From positions 124,001-188,000 of the forward strand of contig NZ_VKDE01000002.1 in NCBI RefSeq assembly GCF_007097485.1: DNA of 64,000 nt, read 5' to 3'. This document shows, one piece after another, positions 8,798 through 18,227 of this stretch. The position numbers and the translations under genes are program-made. The notes under the pieces were generated by a model. It ran no database searches. It saw only the letters and a program-made list of their open reading frames with translations, and was not told the origin of the DNA. The stretch's first letter is position 1. The number at the start of each line of letters is the position of its first letter. The stretch comes from Carboxylicivirga sp. M1479. GTDB lineage: Bacteria; Bacteroidota; Bacteroidia; Bacteroidales; Marinilabiliaceae.

Positions 8798-10164
8798 TAT
8801 AGAATTTCTTTAGCGATCAAAGTGGCTTGCTTAATGCGGTCGGCCATGCCAATGCCATCACGCAGATTACCAGCAATGATTAATCCAGGGTAGTTATTTT
8901 GTACCTCTTCAATGGCTTTAAAACGTTCGTCGGAATTGATGCCATATTGCGGAATGGCATGTGAGTATCGTTTAATTTTAATCATTGATGGATTAAAATG
9001 TGGTAGCTCCATTAAGTCGCATACTTCTGATTCCAGTACAGCTAGTAATTCCTCATCGTTGAGATCGCACAATTGCTCGTTACGTATGCCACCCATAAAA
9101 ATGGTTAGTAAGGCACCACCTTTAGGAGCGCGGTTTTTAAATAAGGAGGACATAAACAGCACCCCAAGCAACTGCCTTTGTTCTTTGTGTGGAATTAAAC
9201 CGCCAAAACCATCTAGGGCTCTGCCATCCCACTGATCAAAACCCAGTGAAACCTCCACCACACGAGCGTACTTTAGGTTGGTAAGGTTTTGCATTTGTTT
9301 TTGCTCAATAAAAGGCAATGTTTTTTCCAGGCCAACTGAGCCAAAGGTGCTAACAACTTTATCAGTTGTTACTGTTTGCGTTTCGCCATCTAATAGATAG
9401 CTTATTTGATAACCCTTATCCAAAGGAGTAATCCTTGCTTCAGAAGTATTAAACTGAAAGTGATCTGGGCCGGCACTATTTAATAAAGCATCGCATAGTT
9501 TGCTAAGACCTCCCTCAAAGGAAAACACGGCACGATCGGTACGTTTTTCCAATTCGGTCTTAGGTTCTTTGGCTTTTTTACGTGCACCGCCAATAAAACT
9601 GCCGTATTTCTGTTCCAAGTTATAAAGCTTAGGCATGGCATGGCGCGTTGCCAATTGTGCCGGGTCGCCTGCGTAAATACCCAAAATAAATGGGTCAATG
9701 GCATAATCTAAAAAACTATTGCCCATGCGGCGCTTTACCAATTCAGCTAATGATTCATCTGGATTGCTGCCTTTTTTGCGGAAAGGTTCACCTAAAATTC
9801 TGAACTTATCTTTTAAAGAAAACAGGGGTGTAGAAATGGCAGAGATAGGACTGTGGGGGAGAGCCTGCCATTGACCATTTTTTAGTACATAGCGTATCTT
9901 AACCAGATCGTTGCCCTTTTCAATTTTTATCTTGTCGCCCAAGTCATCAAATAAAGCCACTACTTCGGGCTGCGATACAATGCCGGAGTTGGGACCAGAC
10001 TCGTATACAAAACCCTTTTCACTTTGGGTATTTACAACCCCACCGTGGCGATTATTTTGCTCCAGCACTTTAAAGCTGATATTTTGTTTTTTAAGGTGAT
10101 GAGCTAAGGTTAAGCCTGTGACTCCTGCACCTAATATTACTACCTGATAATGTTGATTACTCAT
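8797..10164 (-). CDS. hemG: Protoporphyrinogen oxidase, FAD-dependent HemY/PPOX type
   Basis: Oxidises protoporphyrinogen IX to protoporphyrin IX, the penultimate step of heme synthesis. The 455-residue protein opens with the dinucleotide-binding motif VVILGAGVTGLTLA (8-21), has the PPOX-type region GGVVNTQ and ends with a second FAD contact in AGNLRDGIGMADRI. It belongs to the oxygen-dependent flavoprotein class (HemY), not to E. coli HemG or HemJ. The start overlaps the hemH stop by eight bases, and the downstream membrane protein gene overlaps its stop. The symbol hemG follows common naming for this class in Bacteroidota; hemY would be equally correct. Confidence 0.92.
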   Translation of the reverse strand: MSNQHYQVVILGAGVTGLTLAHHLKKQNISFKVLEQNNRHGGVVNTQSEKGFVYESGPNSGIVSQPEVVALFDDLGDKIKIEKGNDLVKIRYVLKNGQWQALPHSPISAISTPLFSLKDKFRILGEPFRKKGSNPDESLAELVKRRMGNSFLDYAIDPFILGIYAGDPAQLATRHAMPKLYNLEQKYGSFIGGARKKAKEPKTELEKRTDRAVFSFEGGLSKLCDALLNSAGPDHFQFNTSEARITPLDKGYQISYLLDGETQTVTTDKVVSTFGSVGLEKTLPFIEQKQMQNLTNLKYARVVEVSLGFDQWDGRALDGFGGLIPHKEQRQLLGVLFMSSLFKNRAPKGGALLTIFMGGIRNEQLCDLNDEELLAVLESEVCDLMELPHFNPSMIKIKRYSHAIPQYGINSDERFKAIEEVQNNYPGLIIAGNLRDGIGMADRIKQATLIAKEIL

Positions 10165-11080
10165 TAATCACTCGTTTAAGTGTTTCAATAAAAAGCGGAT
10201 GAGCCACAGGTATTTCCACCCTTGAAATGTGCTGTACACGCTCATCGTTTTTGTATATATCAACCAGTTTTATATTTAAATCGTAAACTGTTTCCAAACA
10301 TTCGGTAGTGAAACTGACAGGTATCATCACTACGTTTTTAGTTCCGTTGGAAACTAATTCTTCCAAATGGTCATCGGTATCGGGGCCAACCCATTTTACT
10401 GGACCAACGCGCGACTGAAAGGCCACTTCATAGGGTCGGTCCATAATGTCGGCTAAGCGTTTAGCCATGTGACGAACCGTATCGGGGTATTTATCGCCCC
10501 GCTTAACGCCGTAAAGTGGTATGGCATGAGCTGTGAATAGTAATAAGGGATCTTCAATGCCTTGCTGTGCAATATGCTCTTCAATGAGTGTTTGCCAATA
10601 CTCTAAAAATGTGGGATGCACACTGTAGTCGCAAATTTCGCGTATACGCAAGCTCTTGAGTTTCTTGGCAGCTTTTCGAACATCGGTAAATACCGATGAG
10701 GTAGTGGTATCGCTGGCCTGCGGATACATGGTTAGTACATCCATTTTATCAATACCATCCGCTACCATTTGTTCCATCACATCGGCAATAAACGGAGGAG
10801 TATAAGAATAGGCTGTGTAAACCGGCATGTTGGCTTCCGCCTGCAAAGCTTTACCCGTAGCTTCGGTGTGCTTAATAATGGGAGTGCCACCTATTAATTG
10901 ATACTTTTCCCATGACTTAGGGTGCCTTTTCTTGGCAATCATATTGGCAACAAACTGCCTTAATCCCAATGGAAGTGGTAGTATGTATTTATCGCTAAAC
11001 ATGTTTTTTAGAAACAGGCGCATTTCACTAATTGATTGTGGTCCGCCCATATTCACTAATAGTATTCCCTTCATGTTCAT
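10157..11080 (-). CDS. hemH: Ferrochelatase
   Basis: Inserts Fe2+ into protoporphyrin IX to form protoheme. With the start at 11080 (MNMKGILLVNMGGP) the protein has 307 residues, normal for the family. The frame continues to 11113, but the extra N-terminus looks unconserved. The catalytic histidine lies in FTAHAIPLYG and the partner glutamate in SFTTECLETVYD. It is the first gene of the run hemH-hemG-membrane protein-response regulator-kinase. The upstream gap of more than 500 bases holds the 22-bp palindromic array at 11276-11363, a likely control region. Confidence 0.95.
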   Translation of the reverse strand: MNMKGILLVNMGGPQSISEMRLFLKNMFSDKYILPLPLGLRQFVANMIAKKRHPKSWEKYQLIGGTPIIKHTEATGKALQAEANMPVYTAYSYTPPFIADVMEQMVADGIDKMDVLTMYPQASDTTTSSVFTDVRKAAKKLKSLRIREICDYSVHPTFLEYWQTLIEEHIAQQGIEDPLLLFTAHAIPLYGVKRGDKYPDTVRHMAKRLADIMDRPYEVAFQSRVGPVKWVGPDTDDHLEELVSNGTKNVVMIPVSFTTECLETVYDLNIKLVDIYKNDERVQHISRVEIPVAHPLFIETLKRVINE

Positions 11081-11616
11081 TGTGTGATTTAGTTGACTTT
11101 TTCTTTCCAACAATTCAACAACAAGATAAGTAGAAAGGTTGACAATTTAATGAAATAAAATTGAGCCTTTTGATACACTTCAATGCCTTGCTATATGGTG
11201 TGAAATGTTAGGTGATAAGTTGTAGAAAATGAGAGTTATATGTGTTTGTTGAATTTGTAAGCTTAGAATCTTGAATTTGTCACCTGTGACAAAATGATTT
11301 TACACAGGTGATAAATTGATTTGTCTTAGGTGACAAAATCGTTTCTTACCTGAGTAAAAATTTCAGGTGTAGTATGGGTATAAAAAAACTCTCCTGCAAA
11401 GGGAGAGTTTGAAGCAATGCTGTATAGTTAAATTAATGGTTCTTTATTCAATAAGGGTTTGTTTAATCTCTTCTAACAAGTCTTATTTTTATTTAACTAC
11501 ACTTATTGAGACCTGATTTTTCATCTGTTGCCATTACAACTATGTTTTTTGTGTAAAAAGGATTAGTGTGTAAGTACTTTGAGTTGTCATACTAATGAAC
11601 CTTAACAGCTATAAAA
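11081..11616. other. Divergent control region between hemH and a secreted-protein gene
   Basis: This gap of 536 bases must hold promoters for both flanking genes. I find no exact TAnnTTTG box with a -33 partner; GTACTTTG near 11575 is a near miss for the plus-strand gene. The main content is the tandem palindromic array described separately. A small hairpin (ACTCTCCTGCAAAGGGAGAGT) lies near 11388-11408. Confidence 0.6.
11276..11363. repeat. Four tandem 22-bp palindromic units, candidate operator array
   Basis: Units begin at 11276, 11298, 11320 and 11342, an exact 22-bp step. Each unit carries an 18-bp dyad. Unit 1 is TTTGTC-ACCTGT-GACAAA, unit 2 TTTTAC-ACAGGT-GATAAA, unit 3 TTTGTC-TTAGGT-GACAAA, and unit 4, the most diverged, TTTCTT-ACCTGA-GTAAAA. 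The next four bases are ATGA, TTGA, ATCG and ATTT. A possible fifth, poorly kept copy starts at 11254. Units 1 and 3 have perfect 6-bp arms, and the differences in other units partly compensate. About two helical turns per unit would place bound dimers on one DNA face. Which regulator binds is not known. Confidence 0.75.
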
Positions 11617-12411
11617 ATGAAATGTTTTTTTAAATATTTATTTTTAGTTGTGGTGTTTTGTTCAACCAAAGCTATCACCTTATCACAAGTTAAGAATATT
11701 AAGGAAAATGTAGCTGAGGAAAGTAATCAGAATACCAGTGGTTCTTGTAGCGATGAAGATGATAATGTGTCGAGCTTTTATTCTGACGATATGAGTTTTG
11801 GTGAAAGTTTGATGGCAGAAATCTTTTTAGGAATTATTAAAGGTGTAAGTATAGTAACAGTTGAGGCACAAAGACATGTTTTATCTGATATGGACAAATA
11901 TCCGAACCTGATCTCTACAGTGGTTGGTGTTGATTACGGAACCAATCTAAGTGCTTTAACTTTAACTCCATCCCTCAGAGTAAATTGGGGTATTGTAGCT
12001 TCTGACCTTCGATATTCACTTATACATGATTATACTGGTTCATTGAAATCTTTTGACTGGCAAGTTTTTATTTTGCGAATTCCAGTGGACATAGTCAAGT
12101 TGAATTATGGTATTGGATTCACAGCTCTGCTAGAGCCTAATGTAAGTTATTTTGAAAGTTCTTTGGGGGCTGATGTGCATCTGTTGAAAAACAGACTCAA
12201 TGTAACATCTAACTACCGCTGGACAGCAAAGAAGACAGAAGAGCGTTATAGGCAAGAGTTTAAATTTACTGTAGATTATAGATTGGTTAATAAAGGAGAA
12301 ATAGATATTTGTCCAATGATTGGGGTTTCATATCAGGACTATTTTAAGGAAGATAACTATCTTTTTTTTAATGTTGGAGTAAAGATAAGGTTCTGTGGTA
12401 ACGATAGGTAA
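11617..12411 (+). CDS. Secreted or outer-membrane hypothetical protein
   Basis: A 264-residue protein of no family I recognise. It begins with a signal peptide (MKCFFKYLFLVVVFC..., cleavage likely near residue 24), followed by a serine- and acid-rich stretch (about 30-60). The rest shows alternating hydrophobic/polar segments such as SALTLTPSLRVNWGIVA and LNVTSNYRWTAK, ending in FFNVGVKIRF, a pattern expected of an outer-membrane beta-barrel. It is the only plus-strand gene between the two heme blocks and shares the divergent control region with hemH. A link to heme or iron is possible from position only. Confidence 0.6.
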   Translation: MKCFFKYLFLVVVFCSTKAITLSQVKNIKENVAEESNQNTSGSCSDEDDNVSSFYSDDMSFGESLMAEIFLGIIKGVSIVTVEAQRHVLSDMDKYPNLISTVVGVDYGTNLSALTLTPSLRVNWGIVASDLRYSLIHDYTGSLKSFDWQVFILRIPVDIVKLNYGIGFTALLEPNVSYFESSLGADVHLLKNRLNVTSNYRWTAKKTEERYRQEFKFTVDYRLVNKGEIDICPMIGVSYQDYFKEDNYLFFNVGVKIRFCGNDR

Positions 12412-12462
12412 AGCGTGTATAGTCCTCCTATTGAGTGAAGAATTACACACGCTTATAACATT
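12411..12462 (+). terminator. Probable terminator after the secreted-protein gene
   Basis: Arms AAGCGTGT (12411-12418) and ACACGCTT (12447-12454) are perfectly complementary over 8 bp with a 28-base loop, followed shortly by eight T. It lies between two convergent genes. The long loop makes it weaker than a classic terminator. Confidence 0.5.
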
Positions 12463-12466
12463 TTTT

Positions 12467-13846
12467 TTAAACGGTTTTTGAATACTGGCCTTTACCTTTC
12501 TTTAATGCAGGGTCAAATGCCATGGCGATGTTACGAATGACATAACGTCCTTGTCCTTGAACCGTAAAAGCATCATCCTTTATCTCAAGCAAATTATCAT
12601 CAATAAAAGACTGCACTTTTTCTTCGGCAAACTCAACTGCTGAATATACTTGATCGATGCTTACCGAAAAATCTGCAGCTATTTGCTTGAAGTCGGCATA
12701 ATAGTTACACATTAACTCATTAATTACCTGACGGATAATCTGCTCATCTTGATTTAAGCGATAGCCACGAACCACAGCTCGTCCGCCTGCCTCAACACGT
12801 TCCATGTATTTCTTAATGGTTTTTTCGTTTTGGCTGTAGGCATTAAATAACTGGCTGATGCTCGATGTACCAAAGCCATATACCTGACCTGTTTTCTCGA
12901 GTGTGCAGTAGCCTTGAAAATTGCGATGCAATTTTTTCTCATCTAAAGCAATGGCAAACTCATCATCAGGACGAGCAAAATGATCCATGCCAATGGCTAC
13001 GTAACCTGCCTCAATGGCCATGTTGTAGGCATCTTCCAGCATCGATATTTTTTCGTTTGGCGTAGGCAATCCGTATTGCTCTAGTGTGCGCTGACGTTTA
13101 ATAACCGTAGGGATGTGAGCATATGAGAATGTCACTAATCGATCGGGATTGGCTGCCAGTGCTTCAGCAACTGTTTCTTTGAATGTTTCTTGCGTTTGAA
13201 AAGGCAAGCCATACACCAAATCGAGGTTGATACCTGTAAAACCAATTTTACGCAGGTAAGTAATCATTTCGCCAACCGGCACCTTTGCTGGGCGACGGTT
13301 AATGGCTGCGAGCACTTCCTTTTTAAAATCCTGAATACCCAGACTAATGCGGTTAAAACCCATGTCGCGAAGCTGATCTACCATGTCGAAATCGAGGTAA
13401 GCCGGGCTACATTCCATGGCCATTTCATACTCATCGGCAAAATTAAAATTAGCCTTTATGGTATCGGTTACCTTGCGAATAAGGTCGGCCGAAATAGCAT
13501 TTGGTGTTCCTCCTCCCCAATGCACCTGAGTAAGCTTGCGATCTTTTGAAACATCCTGAGATACCAATTCTATTTCCTTAATCAGCACATCAATGTACTT
13601 TTCAATGGTACTTTGCCCCATGCCGGTGTAAGTGGTGCAGCCGCAAAAAGTACACAGTTGCGGACAAAAAGGGATGTGCACATACACTGATACGTTCTCA
13701 GGCTTCTCGTCATTTGATAGAATCACACTCTCCTTGTAATTCTCATTCCCATACTCCTCATGAAAAAATGTAGCAGGCGGATAACTGGTGTAGCGTGGCC
13801 CGGCAATATTGTATTTTTCCAATAGGTTTCTATCAAATTGTAACAT
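12467..13846 (-). CDS. hemN: Oxygen-independent coproporphyrinogen III oxidase (radical SAM)
   Basis: Converts coproporphyrinogen III to protoporphyrinogen IX without oxygen. The 459-residue protein has the radical SAM motif C61-x3-C65-x2-C68 (CPQLCTFC) with a fourth cysteine just after (GCT), and the N-terminal RYTSYPP segment. That segment and the full length mark true HemN rather than the heme chaperone HemW. GGGTPN supplies the SAM-binding glycines. It is the last gene of the hemA-C-D-B-L-E-N block and converges with the secreted-protein gene. No oxygen-dependent HemF is present in the window. Confidence 0.95.
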   Translation of the reverse strand: MLQFDRNLLEKYNIAGPRYTSYPPATFFHEEYGNENYKESVILSNDEKPENVSVYVHIPFCPQLCTFCGCTTYTGMGQSTIEKYIDVLIKEIELVSQDVSKDRKLTQVHWGGGTPNAISADLIRKVTDTIKANFNFADEYEMAMECSPAYLDFDMVDQLRDMGFNRISLGIQDFKKEVLAAINRRPAKVPVGEMITYLRKIGFTGINLDLVYGLPFQTQETFKETVAEALAANPDRLVTFSYAHIPTVIKRQRTLEQYGLPTPNEKISMLEDAYNMAIEAGYVAIGMDHFARPDDEFAIALDEKKLHRNFQGYCTLEKTGQVYGFGTSSISQLFNAYSQNEKTIKKYMERVEAGGRAVVRGYRLNQDEQIIRQVINELMCNYYADFKQIAADFSVSIDQVYSAVEFAEEKVQSFIDDNLLEIKDDAFTVQGQGRYVIRNIAMAFDPALKKGKGQYSKTV

Positions 13847-13856
13847 AAATCTAAAT

Positions 13857-13895
13857 GATTAATTGTTAATGATTAGTGGTTAATTGCTATTAATG
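13857..13895. repeat. Short TTAATG-type repeat patch between hemE and hemN
   Basis: A stretch built from variants of GATTAATTGTTAATG and GATTAGTGGTTAATTG. It looks like low-complexity, slippage-derived spacer DNA of the kind often seen between Bacteroidota genes. No regulatory meaning is evident. Confidence 0.45.
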
Positions 13896-13956
13896 AAACA
13901 ACAAATGAAGTGTTTTGCTCACTCACATTGATAATTTTACCATTAAGCATTATTAA

Positions 13957-14991
13957 TTATTTTCTTCCCCAATCAACCGACTTTACCCAGTCGATAACAA
14001 ATTTTACGTTCTCAACCGGAAGATCTGGTAAAATGCCGTGTCCAAGGTTGAATATCCATTTCTGGTTATCGCGACCGAAAGGCAGGTATTTCTCATTCAA
14101 TACTTTCTCAATCTCTGGCTGTGAAGCGTATAATAAACGAGGGTCAAGATTACCTTGCAACCCAACTTCTGGATCTACAATTTCGCGTGCATGATTCAAA
14201 CTCATTCGCCAGTCGATTCCAACAAAATCAGCCACTTCTTTATCAATAGCTTTAATGCCATTACCCAAATCTTTTGGGAAATAGATGGTTGGCACGCCAG
14301 CATCGCGCACCGCATTTAATATCTTTTTAGAAGCCGGTAAGAATAACTCTAAATACAGATCCTCAGGAATCAAGCCTCCATAGGTTTCAAACAACTGGAA
14401 AGCCTGTACGCCATGTTTCACCTGCGTTAAAGCATACTCAATGGACACTTCAGCTAATGCGTCAATAATCTGCTCACTCGCCTTACGGTTTTTATACAAA
14501 AACTCTGTGGCATTCTTAAAAGTGATGTCGCGCACATTATCGCGGAACATAAAACAGAAGGTCGTTAACAAGCCCCCGCAGAAACCGATTAATGGTTTTC
14601 CTTCGGCACGTGTTTCGATGATTTTATCGATGGCACCATACACATGATCCAACTTGCTCATGTCGCGCTTAAGCTGAGCCACCGGATCATCAAACGTGTG
14701 TAAAGGAGCTCCAAATTCAGGCCCGGCATCTGTAAATTTCAATGACATACCCAATGCCTCAGGCACAACCAAAATATCAGAAAACAAGATGGCTGCATCA
14801 ACACCTAAATCATAAATTGGCATCCATGTTACTTCAGCTGCTAATTTTGGATCTTCCATCAACTCAGAAAACGTGTAATTCTCTTTTAACGCTCTGTAGT
14901 TGGGTAATACTCGTCCTGCCTGACGCATAAACCATACTGGCGGACGCTCTGTATTTTTACCGTGTATTGTATCTAAAAATATGTTATTCAT
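13957..14991 (-). CDS. hemE: Uroporphyrinogen decarboxylase
   Basis: Removes four carboxyl groups from uroporphyrinogen III to give coproporphyrinogen III. The 344-residue protein has the substrate-binding PPVWFMRQAGR motif at residues 17-27 and the second signature GFCGGLLTTFCFMF. The usual wording is GF.GaP.T, so a glycine-leucine pair replaces the alanine-proline. FNLGHGILPD near the C-terminus is typical. Length and start are normal. It belongs to the minus-strand heme block, with spacer repeats on both sides. Confidence 0.94.
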   Translation of the reverse strand: MNNIFLDTIHGKNTERPPVWFMRQAGRVLPNYRALKENYTFSELMEDPKLAAEVTWMPIYDLGVDAAILFSDILVVPEALGMSLKFTDAGPEFGAPLHTFDDPVAQLKRDMSKLDHVYGAIDKIIETRAEGKPLIGFCGGLLTTFCFMFRDNVRDITFKNATEFLYKNRKASEQIIDALAEVSIEYALTQVKHGVQAFQLFETYGGLIPEDLYLELFLPASKKILNAVRDAGVPTIYFPKDLGNGIKAIDKEVADFVGIDWRMSLNHAREIVDPEVGLQGNLDPRLLYASQPEIEKVLNEKYLPFGRDNQKWIFNLGHGILPDLPVENVKFVIDWVKSVDWGRK

Positions 14992-15000
14992 AGTTATCCA

Positions 15001-15068
15001 TGCTTAGTGCTTAGTGCTAAGTGTATAGTTCCTGTACTGACAAGAACTGGGCACTTGGCACTATGCAC
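15001..15068. repeat. Imperfect inverted repeat between hemL and hemE
   Basis: AGTGCTAAGTG (15013-15023) pairs with CACTTGGCACT (15052-15062) at 10 of 11 positions. Inside, AGTTC (15027-15031) pairs with GAACT (15044-15048). The left arm is preceded by another copy of GTGCTTA. The transcript of the heme block would fold here. It may be a dispersed spacer element. Confidence 0.5.
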
Positions 15069-15073
15069 AATTA

Positions 15074-16366
15074 TTACTTAATCGCTTGCAAGGCAGCTCT
15101 ATTGCCTTTAATCAACTTCTCTAAATCTTTTTCGGTGTGAGCCATCGAAATAAACAGGCACTCAAACTGTGATGGTGCGATGTATAAACCATTTTCAACG
15201 GCATGCTTAAAATATGTGGCATATTTACCGGTATCTGAAGTCATTGCTTCGTCAAAAGAGGCCACTTGTTCAGCATCGGTAAAGAATGCTGTCATCATGG
15301 ATCCAACACGGTTAAGAACAACATTCATACCTAGTTCCTTTGCATTGAGTTTGAAGCCAGCCTCCACAAATGCAGCTTTTTTCTCCAAGTCTTCATAGGC
15401 ATTTGGTGTCTCGTCTAACTTTTTAAGAGCTGTTAATCCGGCTGCCATGGCTAAGGGGTTACCTGATAGGGTTCCGGCCTGATATACAGGGCCAAGTGGC
15501 GCAAGCATGTCCATAATTTCTTTACGACCGCCATAAGCACCAACAGGTAATCCACCACCTATAATTTTCCCAAGCGTTGTTAAATCTGGCATCACACCAA
15601 AATACTCCTGTGCTCCGCCTTTTGCTAAACGGAAACCGGTAATTACTTCATCAAATATTAATAAAGCGCCGTTTTCAGTTGTCAGGTTTCGTAATCCCTG
15701 AAGAAATCCTTCAGCTGGAGGAACAACACCCATGTTGCCTGCCACAGGTTCAACAATAACCGCTGCAATCTGGTCTTTATTTTCAGCAAATAACTTGGCC
15801 ACCGATTCGAGGTTGTTGTAATCGGCTGTTAAGGTATCTTTTGCAGTGCTTTTTGTAACGCCGGGACTATCTGGTAAACCAAGTGTTATAGCACCCGAGC
15901 CAGCTTTAATTAAAAAGCTATCACCGTGTCCGTGGTAGCATCCCGAAAATTTGATGATTAGCTCGCGGTTTGTATAACCTCGTGCTAAACGTACAGCACT
16001 CATTGTTGCTTCAGTACCCGAATTAACCATGCGTACTTTTTCTACCGATGGCACCATCTTAACGATTTGCTCTGCCATTTCTGTTTCAATCTCGGTAGGA
16101 GCACCGTAGCTAGTGCCATTGGCTGCAGCATCAGCAACAGCTTTTAGTACATCATCATGAGCATGACCAAGAATAAGCGGACCCCATGAGGCCACAAAGT
16201 CGGTATACTCGTTATTATCAATGTCCCAAATGGTTGTTCCTTTGGCTTTTTTAATAAATATTGGGTCGATGCCTACACTTTTGAAAGCTCGTACCGGAGA
16301 GTTGACGCCTCCAGGAATAACTTCCTGAGCTTTTTGAAAGGCGCTTTTGCTATTATTGTTGTTCAT
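15074..16366 (-). CDS. hemL: Glutamate-1-semialdehyde 2,1-aminomutase
   Basis: PLP enzyme that makes 5-aminolevulinate from glutamate-1-semialdehyde, the second step of the C5 pathway. With the start at 16366 ([13 protein letters not shown]) it has 430 residues, normal length. The PLP lysine is K267 in [13 protein letters not shown]; the cofactor aspartate lies in [10 protein letters not shown] and the phosphate loop in VNSGTEAT. A frame extension to 16381 (MILKN) is less likely. It is in the same direction as hemB upstream and hemE downstream. Confidence 0.95.
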   Translation of the reverse strand: MNNNNSKSAFQKAQEVIPGGVNSPVRAFKSVGIDPIFIKKAKGTTIWDIDNNEYTDFVASWGPLILGHAHDDVLKAVADAAANGTSYGAPTEIETEMAEQIVKMVPSVEKVRMVNSGTEATMSAVRLARGYTNRELIIKFSGCYHGHGDSFLIKAGSGAITLGLPDSPGVTKSTAKDTLTADYNNLESVAKLFAENKDQIAAVIVEPVAGNMGVVPPAEGFLQGLRNLTTENGALLIFDEVITGFRLAKGGAQEYFGVMPDLTTLGKIIGGGLPVGAYGGRKEIMDMLAPLGPVYQAGTLSGNPLAMAAGLTALKKLDETPNAYEDLEKKAAFVEAGFKLNAKELGMNVVLNRVGSMMTAFFTDAEQVASFDEAMTSDTGKYATYFKHAVENGLYIAPSQFECLFISMAHTEKDLEKLIKGNRAALQAIK

Positions 16367-16473
16367 GTTTTTTAGTATCAAGATTTAAGACACAACTATC
16401 AAGATGATTGATCTGATGTCTTATGAAATTATTAAAGAAGCCACTAGCTCTTAATAAGTCGCAAGTTGCTTTT

Positions 16474-17454
16474 TTATTTCTGTGCATTTAAAATGTCAGC
16501 AGCATCTAAAGCATGGTACGTGATGATGATATCAGCTCCGGCACGCTTTATTGACAATAGAACTTCCATCATAACTCTTTGTTCATCGATCCAGTCTTTT
16601 TCACCAGCTGCCTTAACCATGCTAAACTCACCGCTTACATTGTAAGCTGCTGTTGGCATTTCAAATTCATTTTTGGTACGGTAGATGATGTCTAAATAAC
16701 TCAATGCCGGTTTTACCATTACAATGTCGGCACCCTCTTCAATGTCAGAAGCAATTTCGCGCATGGCTTCGTCAGAGTTGGCAGGATTCATTTGATACGT
16801 ACTACGATCTCCAAACTGGGGAGCGCTCTCGGCAGCCTCGCGGAATGGGCCATAAAAGCCTGATGCGTATTTAGCTGCGTAGGACATGATTGGTGTTTTT
16901 TCAAAACCTGCTAAATCTAATGCTTCGCGAATACGTAATACACGACCATCCATCATATCACTAGGCGCAATAATGTCGGCACCTGCTTCTGCTAAAGAAA
17001 CCGATTGATCGGCTAATGTTTTTAAGGTACTGTCGTTATCCACATCACCATCAATGATTGTTCCGCAGTGTCCGTGGGTTGTGTACTCACAGTTACATAC
17101 ATCGGCTACGATCATAATATCCTCGATCTCCGCCTTAATCGCTCTAATGGCTTTTTGTACAATTCCATCGCTATGGCACGCCACATGTCCGTGCTCATCT
17201 TTACTCTCAGGAATACCAAATAAAAGAACGCTCTTTACACCTTTTGATACGGCTAACTTGCATTCTTCAACCAGTGTGTCAATTGACATTTGGTAGTTGC
17301 CAGGCATGGAGCTAATTGGTTTTTTAACACCTTCACCAGGACAAACAAACAATGGGTATACTAAATCTTCAACTCGCAAGTGAGTTTCAGTTACCATGTT
17401 ACGTAATACTTTATTATATCTTAAACGTCGTAGTCGCGTTTCTGGAAATGCCAT
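16474..17454 (-). CDS. hemB: Porphobilinogen synthase (delta-aminolevulinic acid dehydratase)
   Basis: Condenses two 5-aminolevulinate molecules to porphobilinogen. The 326-residue protein has both Schiff-base lysines ([14 protein letters not shown] and [10 protein letters not shown]). The metal site [12 protein letters not shown] contains three cysteines, so this is the Zn-dependent class. It follows hemD by 19 bases in the minus-strand heme operon. Confidence 0.96.
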   Translation of the reverse strand: MAFPETRLRRLRYNKVLRNMVTETHLRVEDLVYPLFVCPGEGVKKPISSMPGNYQMSIDTLVEECKLAVSKGVKSVLLFGIPESKDEHGHVACHSDGIVQKAIRAIKAEIEDIMIVADVCNCEYTTHGHCGTIIDGDVDNDSTLKTLADQSVSLAEAGADIIAPSDMMDGRVLRIREALDLAGFEKTPIMSYAAKYASGFYGPFREAAESAPQFGDRSTYQMNPANSDEAMREIASDIEEGADIVMVKPALSYLDIIYRTKNEFEMPTAAYNVSGEFSMVKAAGEKDWIDEQRVMMEVLLSIKRAGADIIITYHALDAADILNAQK

Positions 17455-17473
17455 AGTTATTGAATTTTATAGA

Positions 17474-18226
17474 TTAACGATATTGAGGTTTTAATTGTAT
17501 TTTCATTTCTTGCCACAAACCCTCGTAAGTAGATAAGCGTGCTACCACTGCAGGTTTTATATTCTGTTTTTTCATGGCTTTAGAGGTTGCTGGTCCAATG
17601 GAGGCAAAGCCCACTTCATCGTGAATGAGTGAACCATATAATTTCATAAAACCATTGAAACACGATGGACTGGTACACACCACTAATAATGGTTTGTTGG
17701 ATTTAAGTAGTTCCACTGTTTCGTTATTTTGTTGTTCGGCTATAATGGTGCGATAAACATTGTATCGCTTAAAGTTACACACGTTTTGCAAGCCATCAGC
17801 CAAGGTGTTTTCAGCCAATTCGCCCAACATGCCTACCCATTTTTCATTGGGGCGAATGTGAGCTTGTTGTAGTTCCTTAACCAGGTCAGAAGCTGTACGA
17901 CCACTGGATACCCACCAGGGTTTCATGCCGTGCTTTTCTAGTACTTGTGCTGTTTTTTTTCCGATGCAAATAAAACTTTTATCGAGTACATCGGCTGGTT
18001 TAACCTGCTGAAAGAAGTACTCGACACCCCTTTTGCTTGTGAAAATGATGCGTCGACTTTGGTAAAGATGTTCACGACATTCATTTTCTAAATTCACCTG
18101 CTCCGTGTCAATCATTGGGTCGCAGACGACATTGATTCCCTCACTCTTCAAACCATTAAACAGCAAATCGTCTTTACCCAAGGGGTGGGTTAGTACTACT
18201 GAAGTTTGTCGTGAGTATGGATCCAT
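17474..18226 (-). CDS. hemD: Uroporphyrinogen-III synthase
   Basis: Cyclises hydroxymethylbilane to uroporphyrinogen III with inversion of ring D. This poorly conserved family is recognised here by length (250 residues), by the two-lobed pattern with FTSKRGVEYFFQ (first lobe) and VVCTSPSCFNGFMKL plus FASIGPATSKAMKK (second lobe), and above all by position, one base after the hemC stop. There is no fusion to hemC or to a methyltransferase, in contrast to some other phyla. Confidence 0.9.
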   Translation of the reverse strand: MDPYSRQTSVVLTHPLGKDDLLFNGLKSEGINVVCDPMIDTEQVNLENECREHLYQSRRIIFTSKRGVEYFFQQVKPADVLDKSFICIGKKTAQVLEKHGMKPWWVSSGRTASDLVKELQQAHIRPNEKWVGMLGELAENTLADGLQNVCNFKRYNVYRTIIAEQQNNETVELLKSNKPLLVVCTSPSCFNGFMKLYGSLIHDEVGFASIGPATSKAMKKQNIKPAVVARLSTYEGLWQEMKIQLKPQYR

Positions 18227-18227
18227 G

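Noticed and set aside
12467-13846. HemW-type heme chaperone instead of HemN
   Set aside because: Full length of 459 residues and the N-terminal RYTSYPP segment fit HemN; HemW is shorter and starts directly at the radical SAM core.
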